Assembly (NCBI RefSeq): GCF_050908995.1
Contig: NC_135126.1
Coordinates: 13,578,001-13,642,000, forward strand
Length of the DNA stretch: 64,000 nucleotides
DNA from: Andrena cerasifolii
Taxonomy: Eukaryota; Arthropoda; Insecta; Hymenoptera; Andrenidae
Direction of reading: 5' to 3'
Made by a program: the position numbers and the translations under genes. The notes under the pieces were generated by a model that saw nothing but the letters and a program-made list of their open reading frames with translations, was not told the origin of the DNA and searched no databases. This document shows, in pieces, positions 44,335-56,000 of this stretch. Positions within the stretch are counted from its first letter, which is position 1; each line of letters opens with the position of its first letter.

Positions 44335-45582
44335 TTAGCCATCGGTTTAAATAACGCGGTTACTAGATGCAGTGCAAACTAGCTCACCTAAGTAACCACG
44401 TTTTCATATCTCGCAACAAGATAATAGATTTAGGCTAAGGGAACGAGTGCCCACGATTACGGGCAGACCACCGTGGAATCCACGAGGAATCCCCCGCGCT
44501 AATTAATTAATCAAAAAGTTCCCGTATTCGATTTTTCCCCCCTCCCTGTCGCCATTGATCGCCCAGCGTACTTCGAGGATATCGTTGCTACTCTCGAAGG
44601 TATCCCCGGACCATCGCCAGGAACGAGGCGGCCAAACAAAAAGGCAGGGACGAAAAGAGCTGCGACACAATCGGATTCCAGGGTGTCCCGTGGGAAGGGA
44701 AAGGGTGGCGAAGTGAAAAGGGATAAGAAATGATGTGACGAATTGGCCGAGCGACGGGCAGGACGGAAACCTTTGCCACAGCTGGAAATCAATCCCTCGG
44801 AGACAATAAAATAGCTATAAACCGAAAAGCCGGATGATATCGACATGATGTGATTTACGGGCCAGATAAAAGTAATGAGTGGAACAAAGACGAACGGAAG
44901 GCCGGTTAATAGTCATAAATTAAGCCCAACCGTTCCAGCTAGCGAGGTGAATTTAAATTATCAAATTATAATTCACGTACTGCTCCGTGAACTTTGCCGG
45001 GGATTTCGAAGGTTGTGATCACGAAATTGTAAAATATGCGGCAAGTTTAGAGAATGATTTTGACGTGAATTGGAAGGATTGTTGAAACAGTGGTAAGTAG
45101 TAAGTGGATGTCGTTAAAAAAGTTCCATGGCCTGCCAAACTCTGTAAGAATGAAAGAAGCTTACGTCAGTGGTTTGGACACTTTCTTTTTTCTTTATAAT
45201 TGAACACTTTACGACGTCAGGAAAATTGACAGAAGTGAGTATCGGAGGGACAGTAAAAGCGGTGCAAAATTATTTTACGAAGATCATGGCGAGGTCAATA
45301 TTTTGCTTTGTAGGATATTACGATGTTTGCGTCGCACGTTATCGCGAGATTGTAATAAATTTAAGAAGGTGGAAGTGTTGCAGATTAAAGCTGTTACTAT
45401 TCGTTGGTACCCAAACTGACATCAAGAAACTCGAAATGTCTATTAGGTACATAATTATTTATTCAAGAATACTTGAGATAGTTATACAAACAAAGGTAAA
45501 ATAATAATGAATACTTTCGTCGTCGCCTTTGCAGGATGGAATAATAATAACGGCGCGTTTTTAACGCAACCCGTGTTGAATT
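44335..45582. other. Spacer, CpG-rich 44440-44860
   Basis: The minus frames at 44511-44846 and 44588-44779 overlap in two phases and are Pro/Ser/Phe-rich without motifs. 45169-45504 plus is likewise unrecognised. Confidence 0.5.
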
Positions 45583-46089
45583 TTAAGGGGTCATTCATTA
45601 TCCGATTCGACTGAAACTTTTTTTATTTTGAAGAATATACTTCCGGCTAGGGTGGGGGGCTAGAAAAAATTACAAAAAATTAAAAATTTATAATTTTCCA
45701 AGGCGTTGAAACGACGAAAAATACAGGGAAAAGTGATTTCAAACTTGATGTGTCGTTATTTTCTAAAAAAGCATTTTTTGAATTTTTTCTAACCCCTCCT
45801 AGATAGAAAAATAATCTTCAAAAATAAAAAAGGTTTCAGTCGAATCGGATAATAACTTTTGGGGATACAGCGCCCACCGATTTGGATCAATTTTTTGACG
45901 CCTTGACTTTAACGGCTACCCAGGGCCGTCTGCAATGATTAATTATAAAACAAAAAATATATTTCTATAATTTAAGACATCCTTAATACAATGCAAAAAG
46001 TCCCATTAAATTATATATAGTAGTTTTCCTTTAATTAATTCTTAAATATCACCTATTTTTTTGGGCTCTAGACCGGAACCTCCCCTTAA
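45583..46089. mobile_element. 507-bp element with TTAAGGGG ends and an internal hairpin
   Basis: Ends are TTAAGGGG at 45583-45590 and its reverse complement CCCCTTAA at 46082-46089. Next to the left end lies a large hairpin. Arms 45597-45681 and 45771-45856 share ATTATCCGATTCGACTGAAA, then TTTTTTATTTT(T)GAAGA, CTAGG and GGGG(G)CTAGAAAAAATT. The right part reads, from the outside on the minus strand, GGTTCCGGTCTAGAGCCC, then AAAAAAATAGG, resembling the repeat at 1023. There is no transposase. The family is unknown to me. Confidence 0.7.
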
Positions 46090-46810
46090 GATGTCTACAA
46101 AGTTAACGATAAAAATAGTTTACTAATAATAAGACGAGCACATGTAATCCCCATTTAATCTCCAAATTCGGATGAAACATATATCCTGTAGCGTCCATAT
46201 CCAACGAAAATTACCCTACGAGTACAGTAAAATATGTATAGGGCACGAAGTCCCAGGGAGCACGGTAGACAGTCGCGAATAATTTTGTGTGTCGTTCTCG
46301 CGTGTCACGAAGAGGCCGAAATGTCACCGAAACGCAGCCATATCGTCCCCCCAGCATTTCCTTTCCATTCCTTTATTTGAAGCAGCAACGTCAGAAAACG
46401 TAACCCGTCCTTTTCATTTCGATCCCAGTCGAGGCTGCACAAGGGCGCAAGAGTGCATCATTCTGCTTTCTCGGTTTTCCACGAATCCTCCTCACCCTGC
46501 ACGCCCTACTCCCGTTTTTCTCGTTCGCCTTACTCGCCCCTCTCCCTGGTGGCCGCCAGCCATCCCACGTTCCTCGTCCAACATTCCCTTCGCAACCCAA
46601 GGGAAGCACGAAGCTGCGACGCGGGAGATGAAACGAGGAAAGGATGGCTGGAAGTCTCTGATGCGACTGTGATGCATGCACCTCCTTGTCTCCTGGATCA
46701 CAGACTGATACGTAACGGCGTAAACGAAGATCGATTTCGGCGATTTTCGTGAGTTCGCTGAGTTGGCGACGCGACGGTGAGGGACAAGTTGCACTTCTGA
46801 CAGGAGGTAG
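46090..46810. other. Spacer with CpG-rich block
   Basis: 46260-46800 is GC-richer. Three overlapping frames (46289-46672 and 46453-46752 plus, 46391-46681 minus) indicate composition rather than coding. No domain seen. Confidence 0.5.
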
Positions 46811-47354
46811 TGTGCCAGAAAGTTCGAGGAAAATAAGGGTTGCAGAAGGAGAAGTCCAGGGCTGGTTTAAAAGACGGGCTGCGGATTCTTTGGAAAAATA
46901 GTAGTTGCAGAAATAGGATGTACAATTAAGGGTTGTAGGAAATGAGAGTCTGGAGAGTATGGAAGTGTAGGGTTAATTCTAAACAGAAATTGAATATTCT
47001 TAGGGAATGTAGAACTACTTGCAATAGTAGGGCGAAATGTTCAGGTGATAATTGTGCCAAAGAAAGTGCTCGAGAATGTGGATGTACAAGAATAATTTAC
47101 GAAGAGAATTGTAGATTCTCTGGGAATATAGCAGCTGCAGAAATATGATCAGATCACCAATTAAGGGATGCAAGAAAGGAAGGGCTCGAAAATATGGAAG
47201 GTCGAGGCTAATACAAAGAGCGGATTGAAGACTGTTGAAGAATATACTATAGCAGAATACATATTTGCAGAAATAAGATTGAAATAGGTAGTGCAAAGCT
47301 GGTTTAAGAAAACAATTGAAGACTTTTTGAGAATATAGCAGTGGAAAATGTAGG
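46811..47354 (+). repeat. Decayed tandem repeat of about 118 bp, four and a half units
   Basis: Successive units start at about 46811, 46930, 47051, 47165 and 47287 (lengths about 119, 121, 114, 122 and a partial 68). Shared landmarks recur in order: a G(T)GCAAGAAAG-like opening, CTCGA(G)AA(T)ATGGA, an A-rich middle, then GAT/ATTCTxxGGGAATATAGxAG, GTTGCAGAAATA and CAATTAAGGG. The units are strongly diverged and purine-rich on the plus strand. No coding meaning. A 68-codon plus frame at 46942-47148 is incidental. Confidence 0.7.
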
Positions 47355-50300
47355 GTGAAAGGATTGAAGAATTATATATAAGTTTATTCCGTTCCTCGAC
47401 AAATACATTCGTAATGAAGATAAATTGGAATCGGTCTCTGTTGTACTAAAATAAAATACCGAATTTACCCCTGATTCCTAGCAACAGCCGACAGAGCCAC
47501 CGATCCAATTATTTTTGCTGGTTATGTAAATATCCAAGCTCCTCTAACATATTAATTTGTTTTAAGTGCTTCCAAAAGCAAATCCTTAAGATTAAAATTA
47601 TAAGCTTTTTCTGCTTCCAGAAGAATAGAATTGAACATATTTTTTCTGAGTTCAATAGGTACTGTAAAAATGACCCAATTAAAGATTGCTCCCCTTTAAA
47701 ATATCAGAATAAAAAAATAAAGAAGAATATTACAGACCTCTAATACATATACTGTATATGTTCCAATAAAATTTCTCACTTTTCGCATAGGTATCCCTCA
47801 GAAGTTCTATTTTCTAAACTCTTAATGAAAGTCAGTACATACACTCTCAGAGAAAGTAACAGAACCTGAACTTGTTACTTGAGTATCCAGATTGTATCGA
47901 AGCTAACACCCCGTGAAATCAACCACTTACAAATTGCACACCCCTCGAACATAAGAATAAAACAGAACAGAAGAATAACACCTTTCATTTTCCCGCATTG
48001 CCTACCCAGTAACTTGGTATACGTTAACCAGAAGGAAGACGAAGAGAAGCGTGGCGAGTACTCGACGCGAAGAAACTGACAGCGACAACCACAGCTGCAT
48101 TTCCGTTTCACCAGCAGCCCGTCTGCGTTACGTGGCAAGTGCAATTTAAATGAAAAATCGATTCTATAAGATGGCAACATTTTTTACAGCCAGTTACACG
48201 CGAAATCCTCGAAGCCTTGTCCAGCAAACTGTGCGTCTTTTCGCATGGAATATATTCTCGGCACGTTGCTCGGGAACCATGCCACGCGTATTTATATTTT
48301 AACGAAATTGATAGCAGGATTCGAGGCGGAACGCAACGAACGAAGCTTTTAGTTAGAATACAAGCAAACTCACGATCGTAATCTATTTGGGGACAGTGGA
48401 TATTCTTCACTTGTTCAACTATTGCTGTTTTTAATTATTTTCCTGGTGTATTTTAGCAAGTTCGAGTTATCAAGTCACTTCAAAGGTCTTTCTACATTTT
48501 GTTGAAGCATTTTGAAATAGCCTAAACGTGTTTGTTCTCGATCATGTCAATCTAACGTAAGTGGGATGGTGAGGAGTTATTGCAGAAGGAGGAAATTCAG
48601 AAATTATTTTTTGTATTTCTCAGTATAGACAGTATAGACATGTGTACGTGTGTGTAAAGCTAGTCGAAGAACACAAACGCGATGTACAGACGTTCCACGC
48701 GTAAAGGTGCAAAGAATTATATATTGAAAAGCTGTACCACATTTTATAAAATTGTCTAGGATGTAGACATGCTTAAATAATTCATTGCGAGACTCTATTG
48801 ACTGTGCATCGTGCACACGTTTTCAACTTCGCGTAGTTCATCGCAATACAAATTCATTAATAGGCTTGTTTCCGTGAAATTGGGTAAAAATTGCAAGTTT
48901 TGACGGCCTGTACTTTTTAAAGCTATTCGAAGTCAGCAAAGTGATAACTTAAACCTCTCCTAATTTCACGTGGGCTATGTCATGCTTTAATTTCATCTTA
49001 CTCCCGCATATCGATAGCAAAATTTGTTCAATTTGACTTGCAATACTCTTATACGTACACTTTCTTGTTTTAGGAAGTAGAAACTGTCCGCCGAGAACAG
49101 ACAAAGATGTTTGGAGTACGTGTGGAAATCTCAGCAATTCCCGAACAAACATTATGGAGAATTGAATTATTTTGTTGTAATTACCAATGAATCGAGAGGG
49201 TATTATAAATTTACACGTGTCTGAATCATCGACAGTAATCTCACCTCGCTATAAAATTCGCTGTACATACCTTTGATGTTACCCATTTTAATATTAATCT
49301 GGCAAATAACTGCTTAAACTAAGATGTATCACAAGGGTTAGATATTGGCAATTATGTCTCGAAGGGACTGGAAGAATATGTACCGTTAATTAGCATCGAA
49401 AAGAATTTCACATTTCAAGCGCTGTTATCCTGCTTCCATTGCAAAAACCTTTCCCTAAGCAGTATTACCAGGATACGAATACGCATACGTTTGAAAGCCA
49501 TGCAGGGGTTCGTTTTTCAGACCTAATTAATGACGAGTACACTGCGTTAGACTTGAAAAGGAGTTCTCTTCCCTCCTTTTGGATACTTCGTTTGGAAATT
49601 CGTATAATGATACCCTTTGACTAATGCAGTGCTTCAATATTAAATATTTATTTTTCTCGGTCGATTGTACATGCTATTTGCAAAGAATTTGTTATACTCA
49701 AAATTCCTGGACTCAGAGGAACATTTTCAAGCAAATACAAGTTATCACCAAGTTACTAAGAAATAATCAAATTTCAGACCTACATCTACAGCTGATTAAT
49801 TTGAATTCATTTGTACTCAGTTCTAATTAAAATGGAAGTTTCAAACTCAACTCGAATTAAATCCCGCAGTCACACTAACACTGAAAAATTCCTCAACAAA
49901 TATTCGATTTCGTTCCAGGTGGGGAATCAATGGTACGGCAAAATAAGACACTGTTAGAGGATAATCTCTATCCAATTAGCCCGATATAATCAATGGATTT
50001 CAACCCTTCTTTTTGCAGTGCAGACTGCCCTCATTGATGGGATACGTTCTTTACCGAGAGCGTTATACCACTTTGATGGAAATGAGAATAGCAATAGTGA
50101 CGGGGTATTAGTCACCGTATATTGATTCCCTGTATGCGAGACCGTGCCGCGAAAAAGGAAAGAATGTGGTACCACCGGGAATGCATTTTAAATTTCTCAT
50201 TTTTTAGTGCCAGTCACGCCACTTTTATGCTCGTTTCCGTGACTTCTGTGCCAAACTGTTCTGCGAAAGCGAACCATTGTGCGAAACACTTTCGTGCCGG

Positions 50301-51627
50301 TCAAAGTTTCCTACTTTGTTACGCTTTCTACGACTTTCGGTCAGTTCCTTTATTTAACACCTACGCGAGCAGCAAGCGCTGCGTGGAATACTTTGTGTCG
50401 AGTGGATTGGAAGTATCGTTCAGTTTTTCAGTGACAGTCGGAATATTCCTTTGACGAAACGCTGGGCAATAATTTTGCCCACTGGGCATCGTACTTAATT
50501 ATTATCTATAAGCAGCTGCTTTGTTATGATCGTTATACATATATGTGGCACATGGGACACTTCTATTTCTAGAAAAAGTTTGTATTCGATGACAGTGACT
50601 GGAGCACTTTGCGAGGAACATATTTTGTTCGAATTAAATATCTGTTCTATTTATGTATAAATAATGATATGGAGATGAAAGATAGAAACCTGAGAATTGT
50701 CAACTCACCAATTTGAGCCACGCATTCGTCGTTAATATTTGATTCTTCTCATCCTGAAACAAGTAAGGCACAAATTATTATTATTGACGTGGTTTCTAAA
50801 GAGTATTAATAGCCACAATTTATGGGAGTTTGCTTATATGGATGATGATAAACACAGTTAAAATTATTATCAACCATACAACCAGCGCTAAGCTGAGTTA
50901 TTAAAGATATCGTTGTTGCTTTTACTATTCGTTTAACAACACAAATTTTTCAGATTATATGAATCTTCTATTCCGCGTGAAGAATATTTAATTACATTAC
51001 CCAATAATCACATAAATAATCACTAAAACAAATATCCGAAAATTCATATAAAATCTTAAATAAGTAGGTACTTCTATCTTTGAGCTATCTTATGCGGTAG
51101 ATCATAAACGTAGTTTGATCCTTTTAATCCTTTATTCTCAATCTTATCAGGCGAAAAGATGAACCCACGCATTTGATAGAAACCGCGATTTCACTATATG
51201 TTTATTAAACAGCCAACACAGAGCGGCGGAAACTAAACACATGTACTTACTGAGTACATGTAGGGACGATAGCGTGCATAAAAGCCGAAAGAGAAGAGCA
51301 AAGCCAGCAAATAGTAACATTCACGCCAAAAACTCGAGAGCCAATAACCACAAATTGTTCCTGCAATCGTTCGTTTTTCAGCCCTCTACTGGGAACCACA
51401 TTTCGCCACTGAGTGATCAGAACTTCAAAGTGATTTATAAACCGAATACACTTCAACGATGGTGTCAATCGACAAACCGCTCTGTAAACGATCACTCTGG
51501 ACGAATTATAGCCTGGCAACGATCAGATAACCATTTCAAAGCAATTCTTCGGCCAATAAAATACATCAAGTAGGATACGAGACAAATTATTAGATGCGAA
51601 ATATTTGTACCTATTCGTCTTGTTTCG
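47355..51627. other. Spacer, no gene seen
   Basis: Mixed AT-rich sequence with small repeats, such as CAGTATAGACAGTATAGACA at 48622. The frames at 47875-48180 minus, 48108-48410 minus, 50122-50454 plus and 51241-51573 plus lack recognisable motifs. Confidence 0.5.
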
Positions 51628-51740
51628 AGTTACTATTATTCCACTATACTAATTATATAATAGGGGGACATGATCGTTCAGATAAGGAGATGTTTGGATA
51701 GTAGAACAGTCACTTTTCACGTGATATTTTGTATTACAAA
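51628..51740 (+). mobile_element. Tigger/pogo-like fragment
   Basis: Matches 58875-58970 along its length: a TTCCACTAT start, ATGATCGTTCAGATAAGGA, GGATAGTAGAACAGTCACTT, CACGTGAT and ATTTTGTATT. The extreme terminus (CAGTAGAACC in the other copy) is mutated beyond recognition. Non-coding. Confidence 0.6.
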
Positions 51741-52997
51741 GGGAAAGTGTTAATTCTCTAAATAATATTCTTAGACTTTCTCTAGAGTATTTTGAGGGCG
51801 CTAAAAAATGCACAGAAAAATAATTTCCAGCAAAAATCTGCGTTAAAACTAATATATCACTTGTCAGTTAATGAGAATAGGGAAATTAAAATAGTAGATG
51901 AAGAGAATTAGTGGATTCTTCACTGCTACCTAATTTAAAAACGTAATACTGTGTTATAAATATATATTTGTGCATGTCAAACAATTGTTCAATTCTTTGA
52001 AGAACTCGACTACCCAAACATAGGACCTACAAATCATTATGGATAATCGAGGTTATATTGTATGTTATTTCTGAACTTGCCCAACTTCTGAGTCACCATC
52101 AAATTTGTGTGCTCTTCACTTTACATTATGAGGAAAGTGGAATTTGCTTTAAATCAAGATCGAATCCATCACGAGGCTTGCTAATAAAAAGGCTGAAAAC
52201 ATTCTAATAAAATGTTCAGAATACGTGAGAAAAGTTTGTGGACAAAATAATACATGAATGTGGAATTTTTATAAATTTGTTGAACTAGTTAAGTCGAAAA
52301 TTAAATCTTCGTATACATGATCTTATAACAGTTTAACATTAAACGGTGAAACCCCAATGTTAATTGAATTCGTTAGCGTATTTGGCAGTCGCAACCTTGG
52401 TTCACGCACGTGTTAAACACTGGTCCCTGTTCGAAAGTTAAATCGAATTAACGCTCGATTTCCACTTTAAAGTGGCATTAAATCCAGAGTCGAACTTCCA
52501 TTCGACTAAAAGTGCGATTAGATCGATCACCCATGTAGAAAGTCTTTCAGTTAAAATGCTCACGCCACAAAAGCTCCGAAGTCCAAACTTTCTACGTTTT
52601 AATTTATAGACACCATTGTACGCCAAACTCATGATCCTAGTGATATAATGTATGAAATTAATTGTACTGATATGATAAATCATGCGCATAACAAACTAAA
52701 ATGCAATGGAAAACTGAAATTGATGTGTATAGAAATGAAAAATTTAAATGAAACGGTTGCATGACGATTTTAAGGAAGCTCACCATAATTGTGGACCATA
52801 ACTTTGATTTTTAGAACAGAAAAATAATTGGTAAAAAAGAGAACTTTCGAAAATACTACCTCTATCATCATTGTATATTAGGAATAACACTAATCTAATT
52901 TTAATTCTATAAATCTCAGCGGAGCAAAATAGACACATTTTGTCATACCCTGTTTAAAAATTAATAATTCAATTTTGACTCTATACTTCTTCTTATT

Positions 52998-53001
<4 letters not shown>
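51741..53001. other. Spacer, no gene seen
   Basis: AT-rich. An 83-codon minus frame at 52438-52689 lacks motifs. Confidence 0.5.

Positions 53002-53004
<3 letters not shown>

Positions 53005-53058
<54 letters not shown>
53005..53058. repeat. (TA)27 microsatellite
   Basis: Uninterrupted TA for 54 bp, bordered by AATATTA-type sequence on both sides, so the whole run is self-complementary. It produces a spurious Ile-Tyr repeat frame on the minus strand. Confidence 0.95.
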
Positions 53059-53065
<7 letters not shown>

Positions 53066-56000
53066 ATATTAATTTTCTCAGGAAATTTGATGGTACAATA
53101 ACCAAAAAATCTATACAGATGTGGCATGTGTCCCTTTTCTATTGAGACCCTAAATTCAATTGATATGTGATATTTGTTCAAAAGAGAAATCAAAAAGTAA
53201 TTGTATTCTGGACAATTGATCGAATTCTACGCGTTTCATCAAACAAAATAAAATATTTTGTTAACGTTCATTGAATTTCAATTCCACAACTTTCAGTACG
53301 ATTCCCTTGACGCGAGGTCGAATATTTTTCCTCGAGGGACAGCAGAGAGAGTTCATAAAGGCGGCAGAGCAGCATCCATTGTAGAAAATAAATTAGGGAT
53401 GCAACGCGAATTTTTCTCCCGTGTCTATTTTGAATAAATTGCATATAAAGTTGATTGCATGCACAGCTTGCATTAATAGCTCGACATCTGAAGCCGGTCG
53501 TTAAACCGAGTTCCACGGAGATTACAGGCGCACCTTTTTGCTCCTTCAAGTTTCAATTATCTGCACTTTTGGCGTAAAATCGATACATCGCTTTAAGGTC
53601 GATTTACTGTCGACATCTAAGCACTTAATTCGAACGCATAAAATATCATTAATGTGTCTTTCAAAAGATTTTCCACTGACTAAAAGAAACTAAAGTCTAC
53701 TATAAATTACATTGATCTTAATGGTACATTCACACATCAGGGTATAATGTACAATTAATATCAAATCAAAATGTAGAACTATTTTGTTTTTTAAAGTTTA
53801 AGGTGGAAATATATAGACGATGTAATTAATTGTAATTCCCTCTATTACATTGAGTTGTTAAGGACCAAAATGTTACTCACAGCTGGTGAATATAATGAAA
53901 AATTCAACTATACTATAGATATAATGTGAAGATGTTCATAAATACGGTAATAAATAAATGTTTAAGTATCACTAGAATTGTTGTTACACCGTATATATGA
54001 AGACGTTTCAAAGAGAATAGAAATGGCTATTTCTAATGTACAAGAACAGTTTTTTTGTCCTATTCTATGTCCCAAATACGATTCCTTAACTATTCTCAGA
54101 AATTAATTATTGAATTCATATTTCTACGTACAATAAGAGTTTTAGTCCCACGGAGCTTCGACACACGGGTCCATTTTATTACAAAAATAAATATTGACAC
54201 GAGCATGATTAATCGTTGTTTAATATGTCCCACGGTGAAGGAAAGCACCCGATTATTGAAAATCAATAAGCGATCAAATTATCGAATCAATCATCGTGAA
54301 ACAGACCGCGCTATAGGCGTCCGCGCTAACTAAACTGGTTATTAGGTTATTAGAAACCCTACTCATAGTTTGCGTGCACGTAACACATTTTTAATCAACC
54401 CTGTTAATTAAAAGAAACGAAAATTCTTACGCTAATGGTAAAACATTTTAACCCGTGGGAATCTATCAATGGTACAGATTAAGATTACTTTTTGATTTCT
54501 GTTTTGAACATCTACGTGCACATTTATTCGACGAACAGTTGAATATTAGGAAAACCTTAGTTAAAGCTTGGACGTGTTACGTGCTAAGGAGTGTGATACA
54601 TTTTACACAGCAGATCAATAATTGTAAACGTAAAATGAATAGTATTTCTACAAAACTTGGTTGAAAATTTCTTAACGATCAATATTGAATCCAGAAATAT
54701 GTATACGCGTGAAAAATTGAGGGTGCATACGAGATAAAGAGATGGGCGATATGTGAAAAACTTACGAGAAGCGGAATCGGTCGTCAAGGGGTTAATACAT
54801 AACATTGCTGATATTAATAAGTAGGTATAACAAGCAAAATAAAGTTGTCTGCGAAAGACACTTGTGGTTTAATCTCTCATAAATCGATTGAATTTTCCTC
54901 TACCCACGCCAAATAAAAGTCTTCGTGTAAAGTATTGTAAATCGTCTACAACTAACAGAATATCTGGAGAATCATCTATCACTATTACCACTTTTCTACC
55001 CTCTTGCAAAAGGGGTAAAAAATACCCACGAAAAGAGCTTATCGTGTCTATTCTTCGTCCTCCTATGCTACAGCACGTTCATAAAACGGAAATGCAGGGC
55101 TAGAAACGAGATACTAGGGAGCACAAGTTTCGTGACAAGCATGGAACAGTTCACAAAGTCGCACTGTTAAATGCCCTTACGCTCCGCCATTCGTTCGAAC
55201 GCCGTGCACGTACGGCACGCAATTCAATAGCGACTTAGATAAACACGCCTCGATCCAACGAGTGACAATGAAATATCGTACACTGCGAACCAATAGCTAA
55301 AAGGATGGTTGAGAAGCACACCATTCTTTGTCTCGTCCTCCGAAATCCGCGATGTATCACGGAGGTTTGCATACTCCGTTCGTCGAGCAGGGGGCCACTC
55401 TGTGTTTCATATAGCCGACTGTCACACCATTCAGCCACGATGTAGGTGTCGAAACTAATCGAAATTGTTTCGCGCCCACGCCTTTGGCCGCGTTTCGCGC
55501 AACGCTCCCTCGTAATCTGCGCCCCTCTGTGCTTCAAAGGGAACGTGAATCGAAGGTCGATTCGGACGGGTCAAACCTTCACCCCTAAATTTCTCTCCGG
55601 AGTGGAGGGAATATGCTTGCGAATCACGAATCGCGATTTTGGGGGGAAAATACTGATTCGTTGAATTCGACGGGAATTTCTAAAGTGAGTATTTGAATGA
55701 GTATTGAATTATATAAATCATTGTGAAAGGGGAGAGAATAAGGAAACGTGTGTACTAGTGGAGGATGCAGAGACGAAAATAATTTAATTGAAAAGAGAAA
55801 GGATTTAGAAAGTCAGAATTTGAATTTAGGAAACTGTCAAAGGTGGTTGTTAATCCTGAAATTGTAAGAGGGATTTCAAAATTGCTCGTGTATTGCTCGT
55901 GTATTTTTTGCAGAATATTCTAGGTAGAAGTTGTTTGTTATGAATAATATATGTTCCACGTAGGAAATATCTTAGGTGGAAATAAATGTGAGAAACCACG

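Noticed and set aside
45932..46080. CAGGGCCGTC near 45932 as a hAT terminus
   Set aside because: It lies inside the TTAAGGGG element, and no opposing CAGGG-type end or 8-bp duplication is visible.
52993..53193. Minus-strand frame with Ile-Tyr repeats
   Set aside because: Translation of the (TA)27 microsatellite.
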